Below, piece after piece: positions 1 to 9,212 of a stretch of 64,000 nt of DNA. The notes under the pieces are model-generated. The model searched no databases and was not told where the DNA came from. It worked only from the letters and a program-made list of their open reading frames with translations. The DNA comes from Eshraghiella crossota (lineage in GTDB: Bacteria; Bacillota; Clostridia; Lachnospirales; Lachnospiraceae), in NCBI RefSeq assembly GCF_025148445.1, contig NZ_CP102270.1, forward strand, positions 682,001 through 746,000. Reading direction: 5' to 3'. Within the stretch, counting starts at the first letter, position 1; the number at the start of each line of letters is the position of its first letter. The position numbers were made by a program, and so were the translations under genes.

Positions 1-1
1 G

Positions 2-1012
2 ATATATGCAACTGCGGCAACTTACGGAATTAAAGCTAAAGATATAGTTATAGATGCGCTCACAATGACAATGAGTACGGATAATGAATCGGCTAATATA
101 ACCCTTGATACTGTCCGTGAAATTAAAGCAAGAGGCGGAAGAACGGTTCTCGGCGTATCAAATATTTCTTTTGGACTGCCACAAAGAGAACTCATTACTT
201 CAACATTTTTTACCATGGCACTTCAGGCAGGATTGTCGGCAGGTATAATTAATCCTAATGCAAAGGCGATGATGCAGTCTTACGATACATATATGGTTCT
301 TTCAGGTAATGACAGCCAGTGTACAAAATATATTGAAAAATACGCAGTGGCACCTGAAACAGCAGAAACAAAACCTAAGACAACGGCAAATTTCAGTCTC
401 TCGGATTGTATTGTCAAGGGACTTAAAGAAAATGCATACACAGAAACCGTTGAACTTCTTAAAACTAAAGCACCAATGGATATAATTAACGGAGATCTTG
501 TGCCTGCACTTGATATTGTGGGTAAAGGCTTTGAAAAGGGAACAATGTTCCTTCCTCAGTTACTTATGAGTGCTGAAGCTGCCAAAGCCGGTTTTGAGGC
601 AATTAAGGAATATATGAAAAAGAGCGGAAGCTCTGAAGAAAAGAAAGCAACAGTTGTTATTGCAACCGTTAAGGGTGACATCCATGACATCGGAAAAAAT
701 ATCGTGAAGGTTATCCTTGAGAATTACAGCTATAATGTAATAGACCTTGGAAAGGACGTTCCGCCTGAGGATGTTGTTGATGCTGTAATAGCTAACGATG
801 CCAAACTTGTAGGACTTAGTGCACTTATGACTACTACTGTAGTCAATATGGAAGCAACCATAAAACTTTTAAGGGAAAAATGTCCCGATTGTAAGATAAT
901 GGTTGGCGGTGCTGTTCTCACTCAGGAATATGCAGATATGATTGGAGCAGATTTTTATGGAAAAGATGCCATGCAATCGGTGTATTATGCAGAGAGCCTG
1001 TTTAATAAATAG
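2..1012 (+). CDS. metH: Cobalamin-dependent methionine synthase, 3' part (5' end outside window)
   Basis: The frame is open from the first bases of the window, so this is the C-terminal 336 residues of a longer protein. The start of the visible part (IDALTMTMSTDNES) looks like the end of a methyltetrahydrofolate (pterin)-binding domain. It is followed by the helical cap and the B12-binding Rossmann domain, with the DxHxxG signature in GDIHDIGKN that supplies the lower-axial histidine to cobalamin. The protein would transfer methyl from methyl-THF to homocysteine. The reading frame ends right after the B12 domain, so the SAM-binding reactivation domain of E. coli MetH is absent, as is common in Clostridia, where reactivation is a separate protein. 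A corrinoid methyltransferase of another pathway is less likely because pterin and B12 domains are fused. It ends at a strong terminator. Confidence 0.9.
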   Translation: MYATAATYGIKAKDIVIDALTMTMSTDNESANITLDTVREIKARGGRTVLGVSNISFGLPQRELITSTFFTMALQAGLSAGIINPNAKAMMQSYDTYMVLSGNDSQCTKYIEKYAVAPETAETKPKTTANFSLSDCIVKGLKENAYTETVELLKTKAPMDIINGDLVPALDIVGKGFEKGTMFLPQLLMSAEAAKAGFEAIKEYMKKSGSSEEKKATVVIATVKGDIHDIGKNIVKVILENYSYNVIDLGKDVPPEDVVDAVIANDAKLVGLSALMTTTVVNMEATIKLLREKCPDCKIMVGGAVLTQEYADMIGADFYGKDAMQSVYYAESLFNK

Positions 1013-1021
1013 AATATAGAA

Positions 1022-1062
1022 AAGGGCATTACCACTTCAAATAGTGGTAACGCCCTTTTTGT
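1022..1062. terminator. Bidirectional intrinsic terminator between metH and the phosphofructokinase gene
   Basis: A 15-bp stem (1022-1036 with 1043-1057, one mismatch) and a 6-nt loop are followed by a T-run on the plus strand and preceded by an A-run. It can serve the converging metH and phosphofructokinase transcripts. Confidence 0.9.
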
Positions 1063-1068
1063 GTAAAT

Positions 1069-2325
1069 TTATCTCTTTTCTACAGGTAGAACTCCCGGTT
1101 TAAGATGACTTACATCCATATATACAGGAATTCCGTCTCTATATGTGAGTGTAACTTCTCCTTCAATAAGTGGTTTTAAGTAGTCAATCATCTCAGCGGT
1201 TACGTCATTACCGCGTTCATTAATCCATTCAACAGGAACGGACTTGGCTTCATTGGCAATTCCTGCGATTCTGGCATAGCCGTATTCAATGGTATAAGGG
1301 GCGTTGCTTGAACGGGTCATTGTAACCATTGAAGCGGTCACACCTGCTTCGGCAAGCTCTACAGCCTTATGACCGGAATTAAAAGCTTCGTCAAGGTCTG
1401 TCTTTGAAGCTTCGTGGGCTGCACAACGCTGTAATACATTGACTTCTACAGAACGGACTTTAACACCGATTTCTTCTTTTACGATTTCAGCAAGAGCCTG
1501 TCCGGCACCGCTTAACATCTTGTGACCGAAATGGTCGGCTACACAGTCTCCGGCACTTATATAGTTGCCGGCTTTATCTCGTATACCTTCGGAAATTGCA
1601 ACAATAAGGTTATTATTGGTTTTAAGAAATTCTTTGGCATCTTCGATAAATTTGTCTTTGTCAAAAGGAACCTCAGGCAGATAAATAAAGTGAGGTGCGG
1701 TATTATAACCATTTCTTGCAAGTGCGGATGCGGCGGTAAGCCATCCGGCATCCCTTCCCATTATTTCAACTATGGTTACACTTTTTACCGCATAAATAAA
1801 TGTGTCATGTGCAATTTCAAGAAGGGAGGTTGCAACATATTTTGCAGCGGAACCAAATCCCGGTGTGTGGTCTGTTACCATAAGATCATTGTCAACAGTC
1901 TTTGGTATACCGATTATTTTTACATCACTGCCTATTAAAGAACCATATTCCGAAAGCTTAAGCACAGTGTCCATGGAATCATTGCCACCGATGTAGAAAA
2001 ATGCTCCTATATTATAACGCTTGAATTGTTCAAAAATTCTCTTATAATCGCTGTCATCCCTGTGGTAATCCGGTAATTTGTAACGGCATGAACCAAGATA
2101 CATGGCAGGTGTGTGCTTAAGACACAAAAGTTCTTTATCATCAGGAACTTTTTCTGAAAGATTAAGGATCCTGTTATCAAGAATACCCAGAATACCGTTA
2201 ACCGAACCGTAGATTGTATCATACATTTCCGAGTCCGCGACACCCTTAATTACTCCCGCAAGACTGGAGTTGATTGCAACAGTAGGACCGCCTGACTGTG
2301 CAACAAAACAATTTAATTTAGCCAT
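1069..2325 (-). CDS. 6-phosphofructokinase, PPi-dependent type
   Basis: This 418-residue protein would phosphorylate fructose 6-phosphate in glycolysis, probably using pyrophosphate. The evidence is GGNDS at about residues 113-117 and PKTVDND at 141-147. ATP-dependent enzymes have a glycine in the GGDGS motif and PGTIDND, whereas the aspartate in the first motif and the lysine in the second mark PPi enzymes. The MGRDAGW motif for the sugar phosphate is also present. I chose the ATG at 2325 because it follows an AGGAAG ribosome site and the family N-terminus (KLNCFVAQSGGPT) starts there; an upstream ATG at 2412 would add an unrelated hydrophobic leader. A good promoter lies just upstream on the same strand. 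The phosphoryl donor is inferred from residues, not proven. Confidence 0.92.
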   Translation of the reverse strand: MAKLNCFVAQSGGPTVAINSSLAGVIKGVADSEMYDTIYGSVNGILGILDNRILNLSEKVPDDKELLCLKHTPAMYLGSCRYKLPDYHRDDSDYKRIFEQFKRYNIGAFFYIGGNDSMDTVLKLSEYGSLIGSDVKIIGIPKTVDNDLMVTDHTPGFGSAAKYVATSLLEIAHDTFIYAVKSVTIVEIMGRDAGWLTAASALARNGYNTAPHFIYLPEVPFDKDKFIEDAKEFLKTNNNLIVAISEGIRDKAGNYISAGDCVADHFGHKMLSGAGQALAEIVKEEIGVKVRSVEVNVLQRCAAHEASKTDLDEAFNSGHKAVELAEAGVTASMVTMTRSSNAPYTIEYGYARIAGIANEAKSVPVEWINERGNDVTAEMIDYLKPLIEGEVTLTYRDGIPVYMDVSHLKPGVLPVEKR

Positions 2326-2359
2326 TGTAATTGTCTTCCTTATTTTATGTGATGTACTA

Positions 2360-2388
2360 ATTGTAAGATAGACGTAAATTATTGTCAA
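2360..2388 (-). promoter_or_regulatory. Sigma-A promoter for the phosphofructokinase gene
   Basis: On the minus strand there is a perfect -35 (TTGACA, 2388-2383), a 17-bp spacer and TACAAT (2365-2360), about 35 nt before the ATG. The kinase can therefore be transcribed independently of the upstream membrane-protein gene. Confidence 0.8.
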
Positions 2389-2408
2389 TAAAGCTGATGA
2401 AATAAAAA

Positions 2409-3854
2409 TCACCCGTCGGTATTATTTAATGCTACAATTATAAAAAACAATGGCGTGGTCATTATCTGATTTATATTAAATAGCGATTGGGCAAAATAAC
2501 AAATCATGGCTGCAAAAAGTGAAATGGTAACAGGCGTTTTGTCATTGTGATTAAATTTGCATATAGTTGATGAAAGAATACCTATGTAAGACAGTACTCC
2601 CAAAATCCCATTTACAAGCAAATATTGTATCAGCTCGTTATGTGCATTATTAAAAGTTTCAAACCTTCCAAATACTATATCGGAAAGATAATATTTCTCA
2701 ATAAGAGGTTTGATACAGTCCGGACCGCAGCCAAAAAGCAGGTCTTTAGTGGAATAGTGCCTGTTAAATAAAGAAAGACAGGTTTTCCAGATAAATCCGC
2801 GGTTATTGCCCCAATGGTCATTAAAATGAAATATGTCGGCATTTACAAATTTATGCAGGAAAAAAATTCCGGTTACTGCAGCAAAAATGCTGGCTGTGCA
2901 AATTATAATTTTGTAATGACTTCCATGATATAACATAAGAAAAATCAGAGCTAAGCCCAGAATACCACATACAATGTAAACAAAATGATTGAACATTATA
3001 AAAGACGTTAATGAATCAACAAGTCTGTTATTGCCGGTTATTAAATAGATAATACCGTATAATTTCGCAACGAGTATTAAGATAATCATCATACAGAACA
3101 TCTTTGCTGCCTTATTTTTACTGTCGGCATAAAGAAAAGCTGCAATAAAACAAACTAATAAAGAAATGTAAATACTATCACTGTTTGCGGAAAGCATTGC
3201 CATAAAATTAATTATGGTGCATGCAAAATAAAAAAATTTGTTTTTACAGCTGTTAATACACATAATAAAGCAAACAGGGAACGTTATTGAAAAAAAGCTG
3301 GAATAAATATTGCAATGTCCGATAGTCCCGATAAAAGCATCACGTTGGTAAGATACCATTCGTGTATATATGCGAAATGGGTCAATGCCACAAAAATTCA
3401 AAATACCAATTACAGCAACAAGGCATGACCCTGTGCAGATGATAAAAATATGTTTTTCTGTAATTACAAAAAGGCAGCTTATAAAGAAGCAGGAAAGACA
3501 TATTGAGATGATGGTGATGAGACCAAACATTCTGCCGGAACTGCCATAAAGAGAAATATTTTTATAAGAAGAGCATACAAAAGAGAGTATGTTTATAAGT
3601 AAAAATGATAATAAACAGATATTATAAACAGATAATCTGAACACAATTTTGTAACTTTTGGAAATAATAGTATGTATCAGGCAAATTAAAATAAAAATAA
3701 ATGAAAAAATTATGAAAAAATAGTATTTTGTCCTAGATACATCAAATAAACCGTTGTGTATTATGAGAGGAAATATAATGAACGCAACGGCAATATAAAT
3801 AAGGGAACATATGTATAAAAAAGTATTATTTGTTCTTTCTGCATTTTCTTTCAT
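2409..3854 (-). CDS. O-antigen ligase / Wzy-type polymerase-like membrane protein
   Basis: This is a 481-residue polytopic membrane protein with roughly ten or more hydrophobic segments. It shows features of the Wzy_C (O-antigen ligase/polymerase) superfamily: a GTIGHCNIYSSF segment near residue 180, and a large late extracellular loop with RGFIWKTCLSLF, DLLFGCGPD and NNAHNELIQYLLVNGILG. The arginine and histidine in this loop are typical of these glycan-joining enzymes. It would polymerise or transfer an undecaprenyl-linked glycan at the outer face of the membrane. The start is supported by a GGAGG site about 8 nt upstream. It stands alone, apart from the main glycan cluster and divergent from the surface-protein gene at 4031, so its substrate cannot be deduced. 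A role in glycosylating a surface protein is also possible. Confidence 0.75.
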   Translation of the reverse strand: MKENAERTNNTFLYICSLIYIAVAFIIFPLIIHNGLFDVSRTKYYFFIIFSFIFILICLIHTIISKSYKIVFRLSVYNICLLSFLLINILSFVCSSYKNISLYGSSGRMFGLITIISICLSCFFISCLFVITEKHIFIICTGSCLVAVIGILNFCGIDPFRIYTRMVSYQRDAFIGTIGHCNIYSSFFSITFPVCFIMCINSCKNKFFYFACTIINFMAMLSANSDSIYISLLVCFIAAFLYADSKNKAAKMFCMMIILILVAKLYGIIYLITGNNRLVDSLTSFIMFNHFVYIVCGILGLALIFLMLYHGSHYKIIICTASIFAAVTGIFFLHKFVNADIFHFNDHWGNNRGFIWKTCLSLFNRHYSTKDLLFGCGPDCIKPLIEKYYLSDIVFGRFETFNNAHNELIQYLLVNGILGVLSYIGILSSTICKFNHNDKTPVTISLFAAMICYFAQSLFNINQIMTTPLFFIIVALNNTDG

Positions 3855-3934
3855 ACTACATACCTCCGTTAATAATTATAGAGCTACTGCCGGATAAAAT
3901 AAAGTTTAATATTTATGAATGTAATAACTGGTTA

Positions 3935-3963
3935 TTGTTGGGATTATATCAGAGAAGTATAAT
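3935..3963 (+). promoter_or_regulatory. Sigma-A promoter for the large surface-protein gene
   Basis: TTGTTG (3935-3940), a 17-bp spacer and TATAAT (3958-3963) lie about 65 nt upstream of the ATG at 4031. The transcript would begin just before the two-hairpin leader. Confidence 0.7.
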
Positions 3964-3983
3964 TAATTTATAACAATAAAAAG

Positions 3984-4030
3984 GAAGGAGCCGGTAATTA
4001 CCGGAGTGCATTAATCGCACGGAAAGGAAT
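3984..4030 (+). promoter_or_regulatory. Two-hairpin 5' leader in front of the surface-protein gene
   Basis: A Shine-Dalgarno-like GGAAGGAG (3983-3990) is followed directly by the palindrome at 3991-4004 (CCGG arms), one A, a second hairpin with GTGC/GCAC arms (4006-4020), then GGAAAGGAAT and the ATG. The same order of elements occurs before the gene at 21082. If both hairpins fold, the upstream AAGGAG is brought to about 11 nt from the start codon. The function is inferred. Confidence 0.5.
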
Positions 4031-7000
4031 ATGAGAAAAAAGACGAAAGGGATAGTTGCATTCGGATTGTCAGCGTCAATGGTACTTGCGCTTATACCAC
4101 ATATGAATACTTATGCTGATACAGAGACACTGGATGTTGTTAAACAAAGTGAATTTGCAGATAAGAATTTATACGCTTTTGTAAAGCAGGCTGGTGACAC
4201 TAATGGTGATGGTATACTGACCCGTGAGGAAGCAGAGAATATTACATCTCTGGATTTTTCAATGCAAGAAATAACTATAGATGATTATACGGGTCTGACA
4301 ATTTTAAAGAATCTTACATCTGCATTTTTATATATTAATGATGATAAGTCTGTAGGAAATTTTATTGATAATGTATATGATAAATCAAAAATAACCTACT
4401 TTTCTGTTAATGGGCAGAGTATATCGGAGGAACAATTTAACAGGATAGCGGAATTAGAGAATCTGACAAGCCTGGCTGTTGGTCTTGAAGACGGTAGCGT
4501 AATATGTAATCCGGATTTGAAATTTAATGATAAGATAAAATATCTTAATGTTACATGCTATGGCTATGGTGATTTCTCAATGAATTATCTGAAGTATTTT
4601 AGTGCAATAGAGGATTTTACGTTATATTTTTATAGTGATGGATATTTGAAGGATACCAATAAATTAAATGATTATAGACTTAATAGTTTATCAATATCGG
4701 CATATGGATTAGTATGCGATAATATAGCAGTTCCTGATTGCACAAAGTCTTTAAATTTGGATTTTGGACGTGATGTTACTCCTACAGTAGAAGTGGATTT
4801 AAATAATTCGAATTTAGAAGAACTATGGTTAATGGGGTGTAAAAATGTTGACATATCCAAAGTAGAAAAAATGAGTAGTTTACAGGGATTATGTCTCAGC
4901 AACTGTACTATAAAAGATCATAAAGATAGTATAGATTTTGCGAAGAATACAGAACTGAGCACACTTTCGTTGTATGACTTAAAAATAAAAAACATTACCG
5001 GGATAAAAGACAATAAGAATATACATTCCATTTCAATACAGGATACATTAATTGAAGATGTATCATGTATTCCGCAATGTGTCAATTACCTTAGCCTGAA
5101 CAGTAATAAAATTACGGATATTCCTGATTGGTCATCAGCAGATTTTAATTATTTTAACATAGGAAATAATAATCTGACACTTGATAAAGTTAAAGGAAAG
5201 ATTCCGGAACAATATGAAAATGATATAGAATGGGTTACAGAGAATTTATATTACAAAAATGATACTTATGAACAACTTCCAAGTGAATATCTATACAGTA
5301 AAATTAAAAGCTGCTACGAGATGGCAGGAGAGGATAATCCACATGTATATTTAATATATCGTGTTTATGCAGACAAAATAACTCTCAATAGTGATTTAGT
5401 AAATTATTTATCGGATAAGGATATAGATGTTACGTTTTTGTTCTGCAATAAATATGCAACATTTATTAATGAAGAAAAAAATGATTTTATCGAAAGATGT
5501 GTATTTAAGTCATCGCACCTTAATGGATACAGTGGCAGTATAACAATTGATTTTAGTAATTGGAATATTGCGGAAGCAGATGAGGAAATAGTTGATTCAT
5601 ATACCGGCAGCTCCATACCTTATGTATGTAAGTATAATCCGCATACAGAGAATGATACGGAATATCTTGAATATTCAACAGAATATTGTGGATGGTCAGG
5701 AGATATTTATGAATATTACGGAAATGGCTTATATGAGAATATTGGTAAGAATATAGATGCAGGTAATTTTAACTATGTAATTGAAAGAAATGGAAATGAA
5801 AACGCAATATCATATTTCATGACAGATTCATATGATGATAGTAATATAACGGACGAAAAAGATAAGCTGTCTTCACCTGAGACTCATGAAAATGCAATTG
5901 AGGATATTGCTGGGTTTATAGACGATGTTGAAGAAGGTGCCACTGTAGTAATAAAAAGGACATATTTTAATCCTGATACATGGAACAAAATGATAGACAA
6001 AAAGCTGAAATGCATATTTGTTTCAGATGTAAATGTATTTGGTAATATGTTTACATTGACAACGGACTATGAAAATATGGAAAAGACAGATTCAAATGAT
6101 GTTGATATTTACGCAAGCAATATTAATAATTTTTCAAATGATATTTTTTCTAAGTCAGTAAGTTTAGATTGCGGATATATTAATAATTTCAAAGCAAAAA
6201 TATATGTTGGCGATATATACAAAAATGGCGAAACACTGGTTGACAGCTACTATAGTAAAGGATATATAACAAAAGACTGGCAAATAGGTGAAGCTTATAG
6301 TATTGATTCAAGTGCATCCAGATATGTTGTGGAATCAGGATATATCTCATTAGAATCTAGTAATTCAATATGGATGAATCTTACATCTTTGGATGATTTA
6401 GTTGATTTCGATACAGTTGATAAAGCACCGGTTTATAGAAGAAATTCTGAAGAAACTTATGCAAACGGAGATACCATATATACTAAAGGTGGAGATAGGA
6501 TCAAATCAATAGATCTTAGCGGACTACAGAATGGTATAACGATTCATTGCAATACAACAATCAATGATCTGGAGGACTGCGAATATCTGGTTGCAATGGA
6601 TGCAAGAGGCAGATATGGTGATGAGAGAGAGTTATTTGGTATTGAAAAAGTAGAAGACCGGTTCCTTATCAAGATGGGACAATGTGGCGCATTTGTAAAT
6701 GACAAAATTGAAAAAGGAAAAACATATGATATATATGTTGTTGTAGAAGAAGATAACAAATATACAATATTTACAATATATATCAATGGTAAATTAGTAG
6801 ATAAATTAAGACATTATTCAGCTGAAAATGGAACATTTACACAGAACTTTGTGGCAGGTGCAACAGAATTTTATGAATACAGTGAAGGAGCATCTTTTAA
6901 GGAAATTAATAAAGATGATCTTACAGCATTATATATTACTACCTCACATGTATTATCAAGCTTTTATACGGGTACTGATGAAGAACATATAAATGTTTTA

Positions 7001-7984
7001 AATTCATACGAAATACTTGCAGGAAGAAGTGTTCCAAAGGATTTCAAAGATATAGAAATGGGAGACGCAACACCGGGGGATGCAACACCCGGAGAACCGG
7101 AAAAACCAACAGAGACCCCAACAGAAAAACCAACAGAAACCCCAATAGAAAAACCAACAGAGGCACCAACAGAAGCCCCAACAGAAAAACCAACAGAGGC
7201 ACCAACAGTTAAACCGGTTGTTAAACCAACAGAATTTGCGAAGCCGGAAGTTGTAGATAAAAAAGAAGTTGTGGACCATGAAAAAGTAGTTGAGAATATT
7301 AAAGATAAATTAGTAACCACTAAAAACACAAAGAAAGTAGACGTAGTTACGAACAAAGCTCCTGTTATATCAGCGGATATATTTAAGCTGGTTGACAATA
7401 ATTCAAAAAATCTTACAGTAGGAGTAGTTGACGATAATAATCAGCTTCAGTACTCATGGACATTTGCAGCATCAGAGATTAAAGATACAACGAAGGATGT
7501 AGACCTGACTATTACATTTGATTCAGACAGACAGGAAAAGATAGAGAAACTTACCGGTGAGACTGACTCATTATATATTAATTTTGCATATCATGGAAAT
7601 CTTCCTGGAACATCAACTGTAAAGCTGTATGTAGGCAATAAATACGGTAATAATGAAAAAGTTTACATATATTACTATGATGAGGAAGAAGACAAAGTAT
7701 TGATGGTTGGAAGAAAACCATTGACTGTAAAAGATGGATATGTTGAATTCTCTATAACCCATTGTTCAACATACTTTTTATCAGAAACAAAATATAATGT
7801 AGAACAGGATAAGTCATCTTTAGATGATGCAACAGTTAAGGTTGGCACTGATTCGGAGGATGTTCCAACCGGTGACAATACATCTAAGATATGTTATATG
7901 TTAGCAATAATAATTCTTTGTTTTGTCGGTATCATTGTTGTTGCTGATACTAAGGCAACAAAATTAAGCAGGCAAAAAGAATAA
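4031..7984 (+). CDS. Large secreted surface protein with LRR-like region, PT-rich stalk and C-terminal membrane anchor
   Basis: This 1317-residue protein has a signal peptide (residues 1 to about 29), then an EF-hand/dockerin-like calcium loop (DTNGDGILTREE, residues 56-67). A region of irregular leucine-rich repeats runs to about residue 390. The middle (about 400-1000) I do not recognise. A Pro/Thr/Glu-rich stalk of EKPTETPTEKP-type repeats spans about 1010-1070, followed by a beta-rich domain (about 1080-1270). The C-terminus has VPTGDN, a hydrophobic helix and a basic tail (about 1278-1317). This resembles a sortase sorting signal, but the pentapeptide is not a clean LPxTG, so simple membrane anchoring is also possible. 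It is likely an adhesin or structural surface protein. It has no choline-binding repeats, unlike the secreted proteins further on. Confidence 0.8.
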   Translation: MRKKTKGIVAFGLSASMVLALIPHMNTYADTETLDVVKQSEFADKNLYAFVKQAGDTNGDGILTREEAENITSLDFSMQEITIDDYTGLTILKNLTSAFLYINDDKSVGNFIDNVYDKSKITYFSVNGQSISEEQFNRIAELENLTSLAVGLEDGSVICNPDLKFNDKIKYLNVTCYGYGDFSMNYLKYFSAIEDFTLYFYSDGYLKDTNKLNDYRLNSLSISAYGLVCDNIAVPDCTKSLNLDFGRDVTPTVEVDLNNSNLEELWLMGCKNVDISKVEKMSSLQGLCLSNCTIKDHKDSIDFAKNTELSTLSLYDLKIKNITGIKDNKNIHSISIQDTLIEDVSCIPQCVNYLSLNSNKITDIPDWSSADFNYFNIGNNNLTLDKVKGKIPEQYENDIEWVTENLYYKNDTYEQLPSEYLYSKIKSCYEMAGEDNPHVYLIYRVYADKITLNSDLVNYLSDKDIDVTFLFCNKYATFINEEKNDFIERCVFKSSHLNGYSGSITIDFSNWNIAEADEEIVDSYTGSSIPYVCKYNPHTENDTEYLEYSTEYCGWSGDIYEYYGNGLYENIGKNIDAGNFNYVIERNGNENAISYFMTDSYDDSNITDEKDKLSSPETHENAIEDIAGFIDDVEEGATVVIKRTYFNPDTWNKMIDKKLKCIFVSDVNVFGNMFTLTTDYENMEKTDSNDVDIYASNINNFSNDIFSKSVSLDCGYINNFKAKIYVGDIYKNGETLVDSYYSKGYITKDWQIGEAYSIDSSASRYVVESGYISLESSNSIWMNLTSLDDLVDFDTVDKAPVYRRNSEETYANGDTIYTKGGDRIKSIDLSGLQNGITIHCNTTINDLEDCEYLVAMDARGRYGDERELFGIEKVEDRFLIKMGQCGAFVNDKIEKGKTYDIYVVVEEDNKYTIFTIYINGKLVDKLRHYSAENGTFTQNFVAGATEFYEYSEGASFKEINKDDLTALYITTSHVLSSFYTGTDEEHINVLNSYEILAGRSVPKDFKDIEMGDATPGDATPGEPEKPTETPTEKPTETPIEKPTEAPTEAPTEKPTEAPTVKPVVKPTEFAKPEVVDKKEVVDHEKVVENIKDKLVTTKNTKKVDVVTNKAPVISADIFKLVDNNSKNLTVGVVDDNNQLQYSWTFAASEIKDTTKDVDLTITFDSDRQEKIEKLTGETDSLYINFAYHGNLPGTSTVKLYVGNKYGNNEKVYIYYYDEEEDKVLMVGRKPLTVKDGYVEFSITHCSTYFLSETKYNVEQDKSSLDDATVKVGTDSEDVPTGDNTSKICYMLAIIILCFVGIIVVADTKATKLSRQKE

Positions 7985-8007
7985 ATTTATTGGAACTTAA
8001 TTTGGTG

Positions 8008-8046
8008 ATGGCTATGGTTTGCAAGAAACCATAGCCATTTATTTTT
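8008..8046 (+). terminator. Intrinsic terminator after the surface-protein gene
   Basis: A perfect 13-bp stem (8008-8020 with 8026-8038) with a 5-nt loop is followed by a T-rich tail. Confidence 0.92.
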
Positions 8047-8085
8047 ACAGCCGGAATAAAGTACATAACATACGGAGGAGATAAT

Positions 8086-9132
8086 TTGAATAAAGTAATA
8101 AATCTAGTCATTATATTTGCTTTATCAATTTGTTTGTTTACAGGATGCAGTAAAGAAAAATATAATGATGATATTATAAGTGATACAATGGAAGAAAATG
8201 TGACAGAACTGCCAATAGAGCTACCGACAGAACCACCAACGGAACCGCCAACGGAGCCGCCGACAGAACCACCAACGGAGCCACCGACAGAACCACCAAC
8301 GGAGCCACCGACAGAACCACCAACGGAGCCGCCGACAGAACCACCAACGGAACCACCGACAGAACCGCCGCTGGTACATCCTGAAACCGGAGAATTGGTT
8401 TCAGATTATATTTTTTCACTAAGCAATGCAACACGGAGTGCAGGATATAGTGCAGAAGGACCAAGAGATGAGACGAATAGACCATACGCGGTTTTAAACT
8501 TACAAAATGAGTATGGAGCCGGGTATAATACTGTTTTTATTGGAGAAAACGAAAAAGTAATATATTTAACATTTGTAGAAGGAACTGAATATGTTGATGC
8601 AGATGGTGTAAGAAAAACTGAAAAACTTCTCAATATATTAAAAGATAATGATGTCAAAGCAACTTTTTTCTGCACAGGGTCGTATGTAAGGAACAGTGCG
8701 GATTTATGTAGGAGAATGATTGAAGAAGGACATTCACTTGGCGGACATGGTTATGCTCATGTGAGTGGTGGGATGGCATCGCAATCGGTTTCTGCACAAT
8801 ATAATGATGCGTACCAGATGAAAAATCTTGTCAGGGAAGTTTTAGGGATAGAATTGAAATTGTATAAGCCGGATTATGAGAAATTCAGTCACCAGTCTTT
8901 GGCTATTCTTAATGATATGGGACTTAAAACAATAATGCAGTCATTCGCATATAGAGATTATTTGTTGGAAGAACATCCTGACAATAATGAAACATTAGAT
9001 ATGTTTAAGAATACACTACATAACGGAGAAATAATGTGTCTGCATCCGTTATGTGATACAAATATAGAAATCATGCAGGATTTTATTACTTATGCAAAAG
9101 AACAGGGATATATATTTAAAAGTATGAATTAA
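8086..9132 (+). CDS. Lipoprotein with PPTE stalk and degenerate polysaccharide-deacetylase (NodB-like) domain
   Basis: The start is TTG at 8086, directly after a GGAGGAG site. Residues 1-21 form a lipoprotein signal ending in the lipobox LFTGC. About 50 residues of TEPP/PPTE repeats follow as a stiff stalk. The C-terminal domain of about 200 residues keeps the NodB fold pattern: YLTF strand, KATFFCTG, EGHSLGGHGYAH with the HxxxH zinc histidines, and MCLHPL near the end. However, the catalytic TFDDG is TFVEG, so the base aspartate is Val and the metal aspartate is Glu. The RPPYG motif is KPDYEKF. The family removes acetyl groups from peptidoglycan or other glycans; here activity is doubtful and a glycan-binding role is possible. 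It is flanked by terminators and so is monocistronic. Confidence 0.82.
   Translation: MNKVINLVIIFALSICLFTGCSKEKYNDDIISDTMEENVTELPIELPTEPPTEPPTEPPTEPPTEPPTEPPTEPPTEPPTEPPTEPPTEPPTEPPLVHPETGELVSDYIFSLSNATRSAGYSAEGPRDETNRPYAVLNLQNEYGAGYNTVFIGENEKVIYLTFVEGTEYVDADGVRKTEKLLNILKDNDVKATFFCTGSYVRNSADLCRRMIEEGHSLGGHGYAHVSGGMASQSVSAQYNDAYQMKNLVREVLGIELKLYKPDYEKFSHQSLAILNDMGLKTIMQSFAYRDYLLEEHPDNNETLDMFKNTLHNGEIMCLHPLCDTNIEIMQDFITYAKEQGYIFKSMN
8222..8375 (+). repeat. Tandem repeat encoding TEPP/PPTE stalk
   Basis: Units of 12 nt (ACNGAACCACCA-like, alternating ACA/ACG and CCA/CCG codons) repeat in tandem with higher-order 24-nt periodicity. Low-complexity minus-strand reading frames here are shadows. Confidence 0.9.
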
Positions 9133-9143
9133 TATAAAATTCC

Positions 9144-9182
9144 AAAAGAGTTCCGCAGCTTATATGCACGGAACTCTTTTTT
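9144..9182. terminator. Bidirectional terminator between the lipoprotein and MATE genes
   Basis: A 12-bp stem (9144-9155 with 9169-9180) has A-run and T-run flanks, so it works for both converging genes. Confidence 0.88.
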
Positions 9183-9212
9183 GGTAATCAGGGAAAGAAC
9201 GTCATAGAAATT

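Noticed and set aside
1522-1996. Plus-strand open frames inside the phosphofructokinase gene
   Set aside because: No family features or ribosome sites; they are complements of a clear minus-strand gene.
6964-7398. Minus-strand frames rich in GVSVGFSVG-type repeats over the PT-rich stalk
   Set aside because: They are mirror translations of the repetitive EKPTETP codons and have no independent start signals.
8222-8375. Possible CRISPR or minisatellite
   Set aside because: The 12/24-nt periodicity is explained by in-frame TEPP codons.
8174-8485. Minus-strand hydrophobic VVLSVAPL repeat frame
   Set aside because: It is a shadow of the PPTE repeat in the lipoprotein gene.
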